Positions 16,113-25,505 of a stretch of 64,000 bases of DNA are shown here, piece by piece (position 1 is the first letter of the stretch; each line of letters opens with the position of its first letter). The DNA is from an uncultured Acetatifactor sp. Its GTDB lineage: Bacteria; Bacillota; Clostridia; Lachnospirales; Lachnospiraceae. The stretch lies in NCBI GenBank assembly GCA_910578215.1, contig CAJTPH010000005.1, positions 53,842 through 117,841 on the forward strand. Reading direction: 5' to 3'. A program made the translations under genes and the position numbers. Below the pieces are notes generated by a model, which did no database searches, was not told the origin of the DNA, and worked only from the letters and a program-made list of their open reading frames with translations.

Positions 16113-17183
16113 TTATCTGTAATAATAAAATATTTTCTCTCGTGATATGGATTCCGCCAGACGGCGCATATCTGCCAGCGCCTCCTCCCGGTTCTCCCCT
16201 GTAATCACGTTGCCTCCCGCAGTCATCCGCTCCAGCATATACTGATTGATCTCGGGCGAATAGTGGACCATATCCATATAGTTGTCCAGGTCGCACACAA
16301 TGTCCTCCTGGCTCTGGAAAAAATAAAGCTCGGCGTTTTCAAAGGCAGACAGCTCGGAAAATATCCTGTCCAAAATATAAAACTGCTTTTCCAGCTGCCC
16401 GTTTACATAGGCGCTGTCCCACCAGAGCATGGAATAGGGCGGGAGAATAAAACGGTACCGCGTCCCCGGATGCTCCGAAAGCTGTGCCCGTATCCTGCTC
16501 AGATTCTCCGAAATATCGGGGATCTCGCCGGAAAAATCCACCTCATCCAGCATCATATCCGGCGTAACCAACAGCCTGTCATATGCGCGCATGGCCTGCA
16601 CGGCGCTGAAAGTCTTGCCCTCCGACCAATTATAGGCATTGCCTCCCGTATTGCGCCCCAGATATGAGAAAACAAGCATGGAGGGTATTTTTTCCAGAAT
16701 TATTTCCTTGTTGTACACATAGGGTATGTCATCCAGAACAGATTTCGTGTGCAGGTAACGGGGCACATCCCCGCCTTCCAGAGTGGTCTCCGCGGAGGCG
16801 TTCAGCGCAAAAATGTCCAGGCACCAGAAAACATTTTTCAGTTCATGGCCCTCCTGTGCCATTTCCAGATAATAGAGCAGATCCGCCGCAGAGCCCGAGG
16901 CGCGGATTACCTTCAGCGTTTTGCAGCCGTAGGCCCGGTCTATGAAATCCGTGTCAAAATTCTCCGCCACGGAGGAGCCCATAAGCACGCTGTCATATTC
17001 AAAGTTCCGCACGGTCCCGGGCATCTGGTTGTCTCGGTCATTCAGAACCGCCTGCCCGAAAAAGGGGCTGTGATACTGATAAAAGGGATCGAAAAACCAT
17101 ACAAACAGCGCTACCATAAACAGCTCTGCCGCAATAAATAACACTAGTCTTTTTAACCCTTTTCCCCTAATATCTGTCTCCAT
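16113..17183 (-). CDS. SGNH/AlgX-like membrane-anchored protein, probable polysaccharide O-acylation partner (356 aa)
   Basis: One N-terminal membrane helix (about residues 12-32) is followed by an extracellular domain with a GDSL-like first block (DSVLMGSSVAENF) and a late D-x-x-H pair (YMDMVHYSPE), the residues expected of a Ser/Asp/His SGNH triad. Proteins of this build (AlgJ/AlgX, DltD-like) accept an acyl group passed across the membrane by an MBOAT protein and place it on a sugar polymer. The neighbour just upstream is such an MBOAT, which supports the role. I start at 17183, close after GGAGAG; an ATG at 17198 is an alternative. The acyl group (most likely acetyl) is inferred. Confidence 0.72.
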   Translation of the reverse strand: METDIRGKGLKRLVLFIAAELFMVALFVWFFDPFYQYHSPFFGQAVLNDRDNQMPGTVRNFEYDSVLMGSSVAENFDTDFIDRAYGCKTLKVIRASGSAADLLYYLEMAQEGHELKNVFWCLDIFALNASAETTLEGGDVPRYLHTKSVLDDIPYVYNKEIILEKIPSMLVFSYLGRNTGGNAYNWSEGKTFSAVQAMRAYDRLLVTPDMMLDEVDFSGEIPDISENLSRIRAQLSEHPGTRYRFILPPYSMLWWDSAYVNGQLEKQFYILDRIFSELSAFENAELYFFQSQEDIVCDLDNYMDMVHYSPEINQYMLERMTAGGNVITGENREEALADMRRLAESISREKIFYYYR

Positions 17184-17309
17184 CTTCCTCTCTCCCATAT
17201 ATCCGTCTATGCTCCCCGGCGGCACAAGCCGATTCCGGGCAGCTTACTCCTGAGCAAACGCCCTCCCAGTCAGGCTTATTCCCCTGGCATTCTTCAGTGC
17301 CTGAAGCGT

Positions 17310-17382
17310 GTTTGAAAAAAGCTATCCACGGGGTGTGCGTTACACTTCGCGGCGTGCAGACCGGGGGAAGGATTTTTCAAAC
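17310..17382. repeat. 10-bp inverted repeat with 53-bp loop between the MBOAT and SGNH genes
   Basis: GTTTGAAAAA (17310-17319) pairs with TTTTTCAAAC (17373-17382); the loop is GC-rich. It lies in the 217-bp gap between two genes thought to act together, so it may be a processing or attenuation site. Confidence 0.4.
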
Positions 17383-17400
17383 AGGTCCTATGCCTGCCCG

Positions 17401-18897
17401 TCAAAAATTAAAGTACAGAAACACGCTTACCTGGGACAGAGAGATAAAGACCCACACAAACAGGGTCGCCAGGATCAGACTGCCCCTCAATGTATGCCCC
17501 TTGTCCTTTATCCACTGCTCTGCGGTGGGACCGTAAAGAAACCTGACGCACAGCGCCGAAATAAGACACATACAGCTCAGAAAAAACAAATTAATAAACT
17601 GGGGGCTTCTCAAATCCAAAAGCTTAAGTATCGCGTAATTCTCCGTATATTGCAGCATATTGCAGACTCCCAAGAGCATTCCCCGATTTCCTGCCGTAAA
17701 CATTTTGCTCAAAAACAGCAGCGCCTGCTCCAGCGTATCGCTTCTGAAAAAAACCAGAGAAACTGCGTATATAACAAATGTTATTATTCGATTTATCCAC
17801 TTGCCCGGCAGCCTGAGCCTGGGGAAGACAATCTCAAAAACCTGTGCCAGCCCGTTTATCAGCCCCCAGATCACAAACGTCCAGCTTGCGCCATGCCACA
17901 GCCCGCTGACAAAGAAAACAAGCATCACGTTAATGCACTGTCTTGCCCTTCCCTTCCGGCTGCCTCCCAACGGAATATAGATGTATTGGGTGAGAAACCT
18001 TGTCAGCGTCATATGCCACCGTTTCCAGAATTCCCGCATGGAGGTGGCTTTAAAGGGAGAATCAAAGTTCACCGGAAGCTCAAACCCAAACATGCCCGCA
18101 ATTCCCCTTGCCATATCGCTGTACCCGCTGAAATCAAAATACAATTCCATTGTAAACCAGCAGATCACCAGCCATGCAGAAGGGCTGTCCAGCGCATGAA
18201 TATTTTCAAACTCGCTGTTCACCAGCACCGCAAGGGCATCCGCCAGCAGCACCTTCTTTGCCAGCCCAAGGATAAATAGCGTTAATCCGTCATAAAAAAA
18301 CCCTGGGGATATTTTTCTGTTTTTCCTCTCCGCCAGCTGCGGAACCAGCTCGCTGTGCAGCACTATGGGACCGGCCACCAGCTGCGGAAAAAAGCTGATA
18401 AAAAAAGAGTAATCCAGCGCAGAATAATGCGGCGCGTTCCCCCTGTACCGCTCCACGACAAAGGACAGCTGTTGAAAGGTAAAAAAACTGATTCCCAGGG
18501 GCAGCGCTATTTTTTCAATCCGTATATCCGTATGAAAAATAAAGTTGCAGTTGTCTATAAAAAAATTAAAATACTTAAAATAAAACAGCAGACCGAGATT
18601 TCCCGAAATTCCCGCCGCAAGCAAAAGCTTCCGAAGCTTCCCTGTCCCCGCCTTCTCTGAACCGCCGGTCTTCCCCGTCCCGTCCCTCCGCATAAGGGCG
18701 CTGACGCCGTAGTTAAAGACCAGGCTGCAGAGAAGTATCCATAAATAATTAGCATTATAATATCCGTAAAACCAAAAGGACATTCCTGTGAGGAATGCCT
18801 TTGCAAAGCCCGGATTTTCCAGCCGCTGAAGCAGATACCAGCCCAAAAGCGCCAACGGCAGGAACCAGGTAATAAAAAACACGGAATTAAAAAGCAT
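17401..18897 (-). CDS. MBOAT-family O-acyltransferase, AlgI/DltB-like (498 aa)
   Basis: A polytopic protein of about ten membrane helices with the family core: a MREFWKRWHMTL block, the YIYIPLGGSRKG loop and the invariant histidine H335 in GLWHGASWTF. AlgI/PatA/DltB-type MBOATs take an acyl group from a cytoplasmic carrier through the membrane for transfer to an exported polymer. RFGSSRKG-like basic loops and length match AlgI. It is 11 bp downstream of the 1352-residue fusion gene and upstream of the SGNH partner, so the three appear to form one transcript: build, cap, then acylate the chain. Confidence 0.93.
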   Translation of the reverse strand: MLFNSVFFITWFLPLALLGWYLLQRLENPGFAKAFLTGMSFWFYGYYNANYLWILLCSLVFNYGVSALMRRDGTGKTGGSEKAGTGKLRKLLLAAGISGNLGLLFYFKYFNFFIDNCNFIFHTDIRIEKIALPLGISFFTFQQLSFVVERYRGNAPHYSALDYSFFISFFPQLVAGPIVLHSELVPQLAERKNRKISPGFFYDGLTLFILGLAKKVLLADALAVLVNSEFENIHALDSPSAWLVICWFTMELYFDFSGYSDMARGIAGMFGFELPVNFDSPFKATSMREFWKRWHMTLTRFLTQYIYIPLGGSRKGRARQCINVMLVFFVSGLWHGASWTFVIWGLINGLAQVFEIVFPRLRLPGKWINRIITFVIYAVSLVFFRSDTLEQALLFLSKMFTAGNRGMLLGVCNMLQYTENYAILKLLDLRSPQFINLFFLSCMCLISALCVRFLYGPTAEQWIKDKGHTLRGSLILATLFVWVFISLSQVSVFLYFNF

Positions 18898-18908
18898 CTT
18901 CTTGTCCT

Positions 18909-21900
18909 CTAGTTATTTATCTTAAGAGAATAATCGCTCTTGTCCAGCGAAAAATTGGGATTGTAATAGGGGTCTCCCGCCTCCAGCTCCTGTTTCCATT
19001 TTTCCCGGAATCTGGCGGACTCCCTGTTATAGCGCTCCGCCTTCTCCCCGGTGTCATCCAGGCCTCTGGAAACAGATTCAAAATGAAACAGCTCCGCAAA
19101 CGGAGTAAACACATTCAAAAGCCCCTTTTCCCGAAGCTTCAAACAGAAATCCACGTCGTTTAGGGAAATGGCAAAGCCCTCGTCCAGCCCGCCGACCGAC
19201 ATATACAGCTCCTTTTTTACCAGCAGACAGGCTCCGGTAACAGCTGTTACGTTTTGCGCATAGCACAGCCTTCCCATATATCCCAGATTCTGCCTGTGCT
19301 GCTTATAATGGGTGTGCCCCGCCGTCCTGTGGGCGCCCAGCCCGATGACCACACCCGCGTGCTGGATGGTTTTATCCCCGTAATAGAGCTTCGCGCCCAC
19401 AGCGCCCACATCCTTGCGCTGGGCATACATAAGAAGCTCCTCCATCCAGTTGACGGTTATGACCTCCGTGTCGTTATTTAACAGCAGGATATAATCCCCT
19501 GTGGCATGACGCACACCCAGATTATTCACTGCGGAATAGTTGAACTCACCCCTATAAGTAACAATTGTTATTCTTCCGTCCGGACTGTGCTGCACATGGT
19601 CCGGGTCATACTCGCAGCCAAGCAGTCTGCCGTAGCAATCTTTTATTTCCCGGGTGGCGCTGTTATTTTCCACAATAACGATCTCATAATTGTCATAGGT
19701 GGACCTGTCAAATATGGATGCGACACAGCGCTGCAAATCATCCATATGATCCCTGTTGGCAATCACAATGGATATTTTAGGCATTCCGATAACCTGATAG
19801 CGAATGCGGAAAATAGTCTCAAAGGCTCTTGTGCTCTCGATCTTATAATTACTGAAGCCATGCTTCTTCAGATGCTCCGACACAGCCTCCTTCGCCGCCA
19901 GGATAGCATAGGGCTTCGCCTCGATGCTGGCGGCGGTGCTGCCCACATGACTTCTCCAATAATACATCAGCCTCGGCACATGTACTACCCTTTTCGCATT
20001 GTCCGTCAGACGCAAAATCATGTCATGATCCTGGCTGCCGTCATATTTTGTGCGGAAAAGCTCGTTTCCATCCAGCAGAGTCTTCTTGAAAACGCTGAAA
20101 TGACAGATGTAATTGTTTGCCCGCAGATTATCCGGCGCATAGTCCGGCTTAAAGTGCATAGTCAGCATATGGTTGATATTGCCGCTCTTAAACGTGGTCT
20201 CATCACAATAGAGATAATCCGCCCCCTGCTCGTTAATCGCCTTTACATACTCGTACAAAACGCTGGGATGCAGGATATCATCCTGGTCCAAAAGCCCGAT
20301 ATAATCTCCGGTGGCCAGCTGCAGACAGGCGTTTGTATTTTCGGAAATACCGCCGTTTCTCTCCAGATGCCTGTACACAATCCTTCCCCCGGACCTGGAC
20401 GCGTATTCCCGGCAGATATCCTCTATATAGCCATGGGCCTCGTCCGAGCCGTCCGCCAGGCAAAGCTCCCAGTTTTGATAGGTCTGATTCATCACGGAAT
20501 CCAGCATCTCAATCTGAAATTCCCGCTGGTTGTTCCAAAGGGGGACCAGAATGCTGAATTTTACCATATTGGGGAAGACCGCCGCCCGTTCTGCCGCCGC
20601 CTGCTCCTGGGTGGGAAAGCTGTCCGTGCCGAATTGCCGCATCGCCTCCCGCTCCCTCTTTTTATAGTCCAGCTTGTGCAGAACACCCCTTAAGTCGCCG
20701 CAGTTTCTCAGCCTGTCCCTCTGTCTCACCGCCCAGTGGAAACAGCTTCTCGCCGGCTTGCTCAGCTTCCAGAGAGGATTTGACATAATACGGTTCAGCT
20801 TCCACTCAAGCTCATCCTTCTTAGCCTCCAGCTCCGCAATGCGCGACGCCATATCCGCACATTTCAGGTGTTCCGCGTCATATGCAGCCATAGCCTGCGC
20901 CATTTCCTGTGCTAAGGGCATGATAAGCCCCGCCATTTCCATGCGCACATGCAGAACATTCCGTTCCCGGCGCTCCAGCAGGTTCAGCCGTATATTCACA
21001 TTCGGGTCGTCCGTAGGGAATACGATAACGGGGCAGAACAAGCCGTCCCCGGGATTCGCGGACGCCTGGACGCTGCCGTTTGCCGTCAAAATATTTGCCC
21101 AGCCGGAAAGAATGTCCCTGCCGTTAAGAGTCATCTCCCGTATTATAACCGCGCAGGGCAGAAATGCCGGATCGATGCGCAGAAGCTCCACATCCCTTTC
21201 CACATAAAGCTCAAGGTCAATGAGATTTTCCGTCTTAAAGGCATCCAGCACAAAATAGGATTCCTCCTCGCTGAAGCCCCTTCCCCTGTCCTCAAAAATC
21301 TGCACCCTGTTCAGCCTCAGCTGATCATAATACCGCTTTATCATCTCCTGAAGATCCGTTACGCCGTTGCCTATTTTATCCCGCATCTGGGACAGCGTGA
21401 CCCTGTTTCCCGTCACGGCGCCCTGAAACTTCATCTCCACCTGGCGGAAGCCGTCCGCCTCCTCCTCGCTGATGCCAAGCTTATCCAATATCAATTCCGG
21501 TTTCAGCTTTTCCCGTTTCTTATCCTCCAGCAGATAACAATACATGGCGCGGAAAGCAAGCTCCCTGGTATCGCCCGGCACATCCAGCGTCCATTCATAA
21601 TCGATGAGCGTCCACCTGTCCTGGTCCTTATCCACTAAAATATTGGAAAAAATTAAATCATAATCCACAAAGGGAAAGCCCTCGTTATAGCCGATACACT
21701 CCAGATACCTCTGAAAATATCCGTAAAAGCCCTCCAGGTCATCCCTTTCAAGACAGTCATCCAGCAGCTCGGTAAGAGGCACGCCCTTTACAAATTCAAA
21801 GCAGGCGCACATCTGCCCCTCGTTCTCCTCCAGCCAGCATTTGTTGACCTCAAGCTTGCCGCCCGCATACCTCTCCTTCAGCTTCTCACAGGCCGCCGCC

Positions 21901-22967
21901 ATGCCGGACACATGCTCCCGCGCCGCGCCGTTCAGGGGATATTTTCTGACCGCCGGCTCTCCCCCGCCGGCCCTGCTTATTTCCGTGCGGATGGCATACT
22001 CCGGCGCTCTTTCGTTGGAATACCTTACATATTCCGTGTCGAAGCCGTCGCCGATGACCGCCAGCAGCGAGTTAGAAAACACGGAAAAAAGACCTTCTTC
22101 CGAAATCCCGTCAAAGGCGTCCTTTTCGTCAAATAACCGCATCCTGTCCCGGTCAAAATTACGCATGTTATTTACCAATTCGCCCTTGTCCGGCTGGCGT
22201 GCGTCGCTATAGAGCGTGGTCATGAATTTATAGTCCGGATACGGATAATAAAACTGATATCTCTCAGCCCCGCAGCTCCTGAAAATCTTCTCCAGCCCCT
22301 TCCGGCTGAAGGTGCGCACCCCGCCTCCCGAGGCATAATTTTCAATGCCGGAGAAATAAGTGCCCAGATGGTCCTCCTTACAGCCGGCAAAATATTTCAG
22401 CCCGTACTTGTTTTCAATGGCTATCACGATTCTTCCGCCCGGCGCAAGATGAGGCAGCAATATACTCAGGAAATCATGGTACGGCGTATCCCCGCCGATA
22501 TAGCTCTGTCCGTACTCAAACACGCCTATCAGGAAAATAAAGTCGAAATCCCGGGCAAGCCTGGGCTCAATATCCTTGAAATTACCCACATGGATGGTGA
22601 TATTATCGCATCCGCTGTTGCGGTACGCATTGATAAGGCTGCGCTTTTTGGACAGGTCCACACAGGTGACGCTTCCCGCCTTCCTCGAAAGCGCTCCCGT
22701 TATGGCTCCGCAGCCGCTTCCAACCTCCAGCACCCTGGCGTCCTTACCCATGGGAATCCAGTCGATAATGTTCTGTCTGATGGGAGATAGATGATACAGA
22801 ATGGGCCAGCTCCTCCGTTCCTCGATCACCCGCGCATATTCCTCAGGCGGCAGAGTCCGCACAATATCCAGAAGCTCGTCCTCCACCGCTCCGTCGCAGT
22901 AGAAATCCTCCCCCGGATACATGCTGTAATCCAATTTCACCTTACCGATATCTTCCGTCATGCTCAT
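18909..22967 (-). CDS. Methyltransferase-kinase-coiled coil-GT2-GT2 fusion (1352 aa), WbdD-like chain terminator joined to glycosyltransferases
   Basis: Domains in order: SAM-dependent methyltransferase (about 60-250; motif I VLEVGSGCG at 79-87); a protein-kinase-like phosphotransferase (about 320-500) with the beta-3 lysine K342 (AVRKYPL), a hinge (FEFVKG), catalytic D437 and N442 (DYDLIFSNIL) and metal Asp D456 (LIDYEW); a helical region ending in a short coiled coil (about 690-735); a first GT-A domain from F804 with LLDQDD; and a second from about 1065 with NNDT and GACLLVKK. The first two resemble the E. coli O9a chain terminator WbdD, which phosphorylates and methylates the end of a mannan. 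The 4-bp ATGA overlap with wzt suggests coupled translation. The link to termination is inferred from domains and neighbours; the donor sugars are unknown. Confidence 0.88.
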   Translation of the reverse strand: MSMTEDIGKVKLDYSMYPGEDFYCDGAVEDELLDIVRTLPPEEYARVIEERRSWPILYHLSPIRQNIIDWIPMGKDARVLEVGSGCGAITGALSRKAGSVTCVDLSKKRSLINAYRNSGCDNITIHVGNFKDIEPRLARDFDFIFLIGVFEYGQSYIGGDTPYHDFLSILLPHLAPGGRIVIAIENKYGLKYFAGCKEDHLGTYFSGIENYASGGGVRTFSRKGLEKIFRSCGAERYQFYYPYPDYKFMTTLYSDARQPDKGELVNNMRNFDRDRMRLFDEKDAFDGISEEGLFSVFSNSLLAVIGDGFDTEYVRYSNERAPEYAIRTEISRAGGGEPAVRKYPLNGAAREHVSGMAAACEKLKERYAGGKLEVNKCWLEENEGQMCACFEFVKGVPLTELLDDCLERDDLEGFYGYFQRYLECIGYNEGFPFVDYDLIFSNILVDKDQDRWTLIDYEWTLDVPGDTRELAFRAMYCYLLEDKKREKLKPELILDKLGISEEEADGFRQVEMKFQGAVTGNRVTLSQMRDKIGNGVTDLQEMIKRYYDQLRLNRVQIFEDRGRGFSEEESYFVLDAFKTENLIDLELYVERDVELLRIDPAFLPCAVIIREMTLNGRDILSGWANILTANGSVQASANPGDGLFCPVIVFPTDDPNVNIRLNLLERRERNVLHVRMEMAGLIMPLAQEMAQAMAAYDAEHLKCADMASRIAELEAKKDELEWKLNRIMSNPLWKLSKPARSCFHWAVRQRDRLRNCGDLRGVLHKLDYKKREREAMRQFGTDSFPTQEQAAAERAAVFPNMVKFSILVPLWNNQREFQIEMLDSVMNQTYQNWELCLADGSDEAHGYIEDICREYASRSGGRIVYRHLERNGGISENTNACLQLATGDYIGLLDQDDILHPSVLYEYVKAINEQGADYLYCDETTFKSGNINHMLTMHFKPDYAPDNLRANNYICHFSVFKKTLLDGNELFRTKYDGSQDHDMILRLTDNAKRVVHVPRLMYYWRSHVGSTAASIEAKPYAILAAKEAVSEHLKKHGFSNYKIESTRAFETIFRIRYQVIGMPKISIVIANRDHMDDLQRCVASIFDRSTYDNYEIVIVENNSATREIKDCYGRLLGCEYDPDHVQHSPDGRITIVTYRGEFNYSAVNNLGVRHATGDYILLLNNDTEVITVNWMEELLMYAQRKDVGAVGAKLYYGDKTIQHAGVVIGLGAHRTAGHTHYKQHRQNLGYMGRLCYAQNVTAVTGACLLVKKELYMSVGGLDEGFAISLNDVDFCLKLREKGLLNVFTPFAELFHFESVSRGLDDTGEKAERYNRESARFREKWKQELEAGDPYYNPNFSLDKSDYSLKINN

Positions 22968-24442
22968 CCTCCCGAATCCGTCACCCTGACCTTGGACTCC
23001 ATATCGTAATAACCCACTGTGTTCTTGTCCGATACCACCGTAATGCTCAAGGCGTCGTACAGCCTGTGATATACCTCAAACGCGTCTCCGTTATAGCCCG
23101 TTACCCCAAAGGAAAGCAGATACTCTCCGCCCTGCAGGTTCATCCTCTGGGAAAAGGTAATATCCTTCACCTGCCCGGGCTCCCCGCTCTCCAGGAAAGC
23201 CTTCTCCAGCATGGTATTGGTGCCCGTGATCTCCGTTCCGATAACATTCTTGATTGAAAACGCAAAAATAGGCGCCGGAATATGCTCATGAAACCTCACC
23301 CGCATGTGTACCGTGAATTCGCTTCCCTTCAGCACCGCGGTGGTGCGCACCTCCCTGTCATCCGTCAGATAAAATTCCAGTATCTGCGCCTGCTTCGTGC
23401 CGTACTCCAAAAGCCTGGGATTGACGCCCATGCCGGAAGCCGCCGCTTTTTCCCCGTTCCCGGTATCTCCGGAGCCTGCCTCTTTCGCGTCCGGTGCTTG
23501 CGCACCCGCGTCCGTCTCCCCCATTCCCTCGCCTGCCGTTCCTGTCCTGCCGGCGCCTGTGCCCGCTGCAGCCAGCTGTACCTCCGAATCCTCCAGCAGG
23601 TTTTCGGCGTGTCTGGACTCGGGAAGCTCATACTGCCCCACCAGCACACGCTTATAAGCATCTATCATCTCCTTGGGAGAACCCTCCCCAAGCAGCGTCC
23701 CCTGATTTAAGAGCAAAACCCTGTCGCAGTACTTGCTTATGCTGCTTAAATCATGGCTGACAAACACGATGGTCTTGCCCATTCTTTTAAATTCTTCAAA
23801 CTTGTGGTAACACTTTGCCTGAAAAAACACGTCGCCTACGGAAAGCGCCTCGTCCACAATTAATATCTCCGGCTCAATGTTGATCGCCACCGCAAAGGCA
23901 AGACGAACGAACATGCCGCTGGAATATGTCCTCACCGGCTGATATACATAATCCCCAATATCCGCGAATTCCAATATCTCCGGAAGCTTTTTCTCGATTT
24001 CCTTCTCCGAAAACCCCATCATGGTGCCGTTTAAGTAAACATTCTCGATACCGTTGTACTCCATGTTGAAGCCGGCGCCCAGCTCAAGCAGCGCCGAAAT
24101 GCGCCCGTTTACCGTAACCTGCCCCTCCGTAGGATTAAGAACGCCTGTTATTATTTTTAAGATCGTAGATTTTCCGGAGCCGTTGGTGCCGATAATGCCC
24201 ACGGTCTCTCCCCTGTAGATATCGATGTTGACGCCCTTCAAGGCGAAATGCTGCCTGTGCGTCTGTTTTTTGCCAAAGCCCAGCGCCTCCTTCATGCGGT
24301 CCTTGGGCTTATCGTACAACTTATAAACCTTTACCAGATCCTTCACCTGGATCACCGGAAATTTTTCAATCGGCATATCATCTGTCGGCGTTTTTTCTGC
24401 CTCTGTCTTTACTTCCTGCACCTTATTTTGTACCTCATCCAT
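22964..24442 (-). CDS. wzt: Wzt-type ABC transporter ATPase with C-terminal carbohydrate-recognition domain (492 aa)
   Basis: Residues about 30-270 form the nucleotide-binding domain: Walker A GTNGSGKST, signature YSSGMFVRLAFA (a TagH/Wzt variant of LSGGQ), Walker B ILIVDEAL and the switch His in VSHD. After a Gly/Ala/Glu-rich linker (about 285-335) comes a beta-rich domain (about 345-485; ILEFYLTDDR, VRFHEHIPAPIFAFSIKN, GGEYLLSFGV) that matches the Wzt C-terminal fold, which in E. coli O8/O9a binds the capped non-reducing end of the O-antigen. It powers export through Wzm encoded upstream. The ribosome site is weak, and the gap to wzm is 64 bp. The linker is a likely low-complexity expansion. 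Confidence 0.93.
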   Translation of the reverse strand: MDEVQNKVQEVKTEAEKTPTDDMPIEKFPVIQVKDLVKVYKLYDKPKDRMKEALGFGKKQTHRQHFALKGVNIDIYRGETVGIIGTNGSGKSTILKIITGVLNPTEGQVTVNGRISALLELGAGFNMEYNGIENVYLNGTMMGFSEKEIEKKLPEILEFADIGDYVYQPVRTYSSGMFVRLAFAVAINIEPEILIVDEALSVGDVFFQAKCYHKFEEFKRMGKTIVFVSHDLSSISKYCDRVLLLNQGTLLGEGSPKEMIDAYKRVLVGQYELPESRHAENLLEDSEVQLAAAGTGAGRTGTAGEGMGETDAGAQAPDAKEAGSGDTGNGEKAAASGMGVNPRLLEYGTKQAQILEFYLTDDREVRTTAVLKGSEFTVHMRVRFHEHIPAPIFAFSIKNVIGTEITGTNTMLEKAFLESGEPGQVKDITFSQRMNLQGGEYLLSFGVTGYNGDAFEVYHRLYDALSITVVSDKNTVGYYDMESKVRVTDSGG

Positions 24443-24506
24443 TATTTTATCAAAACCGTCCGGAGCCCTTTCGTGAAATCACCACTACAAGCCGTTGCCC
24501 CATGGT

Positions 24507-25490
24507 TTAAAGCACATCCGCAAAATGCACCTTCAACCTCTTAAAGACCGCCGCCCCTACTCCAAAGAGTACCACCGTCACTATCCAAAAATACATCGTC
24601 GAGAAAAAATCCTGCCAAAACCACCGCTGCCCGTATATGGCGTCGCGATAGCCGTTTACGATATACACCAGCGGATTGATCTTAAGAATCGTCACCCACA
24701 CAGGGCTTAAAACCTCCATATTCCACAAAATAGGCGTCGCCCACATGCCGATCTGCAGCACAATATTGATAATCTGCGCCAGATCCCTGAAAAACACCAC
24801 AACGGCGCAGGTGCTGTAGCACAATGCCAGGACAAACACAAAAAGGCAGAAGCTGTAATATACCAGCTGTATGGTATACACAGTGGGAAAAAAACCGTAG
24901 CAGGCGGCAACGACCAGCAGCACGAAAACAAAAAACACATGGATAAACGTAGCCGCTATAATTTTTATAATAGGCAGTATGCTTATCTTGAACACTACCT
25001 TCTTTACAAGATAATTGTATTCCAAAAGAGCGTTGGTGCCGCTGTTCAACGCCTCTGTAAAATAAAACCAGGGCACCAGACCCGCCGTGAGAAACAGCAC
25101 AAACGGCGCGCTGTCGTCGCCCCGGCCCGGGCTGCCCATCAGCTTGTCAAAGACAATATAATACATGAGCACCGTCACCACAGGCTGGACCAGCGCCCAC
25201 ATAACCCCCATATAGGAGCCGGCATACCGTTTTTTAAAGTCGTTCTTCGCCAGCTTCCAGATCAAATGCCTGCTCTGAAAAAGCTCCGCCGGAAGCGTGG
25301 TAAATTTGTCATACCATACGGCAAAAACAACGCACGCCCCCAGAATAACCGCGCAGGAAATAATCTTTTTGACCAGCTCCTGCGTGGGGTCGGCGCTTGG
25401 CCCGGGGTTTTGATGTACGATAATAATGGCGGCCATCACCAGCCCTACCGCTGAAAACAGGGCAATGCTGACCTTTTTGCTAATTTTCAT
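24507..25490 (-). CDS. wzm: ABC-2 type polysaccharide export permease, Wzm/TagG-like (327 aa)
   Basis: The core is an ABC-2 permease of six helices with the cytoplasmic coupling segment WKLAKNDFKKRYAGSYMG and the YRDAIYG C-terminal element, as in TagG and Wzm. An extra pair of hydrophobic segments at the N-terminus (about 8-25 and 42-60) precedes this core and is not found in standard Wzm. The partner ATPase follows 64 bp downstream, and rfbC ends 15 bp upstream. It should move an undecaprenyl-linked polymer that is fully made in the cytoplasm, so no Wzy polymerase is needed. Confidence 0.93.
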   Translation of the reverse strand: MKISKKVSIALFSAVGLVMAAIIIVHQNPGPSADPTQELVKKIISCAVILGACVVFAVWYDKFTTLPAELFQSRHLIWKLAKNDFKKRYAGSYMGVMWALVQPVVTVLMYYIVFDKLMGSPGRGDDSAPFVLFLTAGLVPWFYFTEALNSGTNALLEYNYLVKKVVFKISILPIIKIIAATFIHVFFVFVLLVVAACYGFFPTVYTIQLVYYSFCLFVFVLALCYSTCAVVVFFRDLAQIINIVLQIGMWATPILWNMEVLSPVWVTILKINPLVYIVNGYRDAIYGQRWFWQDFFSTMYFWIVTVVLFGVGAAVFKRLKVHFADVL

Positions 25491-25505
25491 CTCCCGTGCC
25501 GCTCC

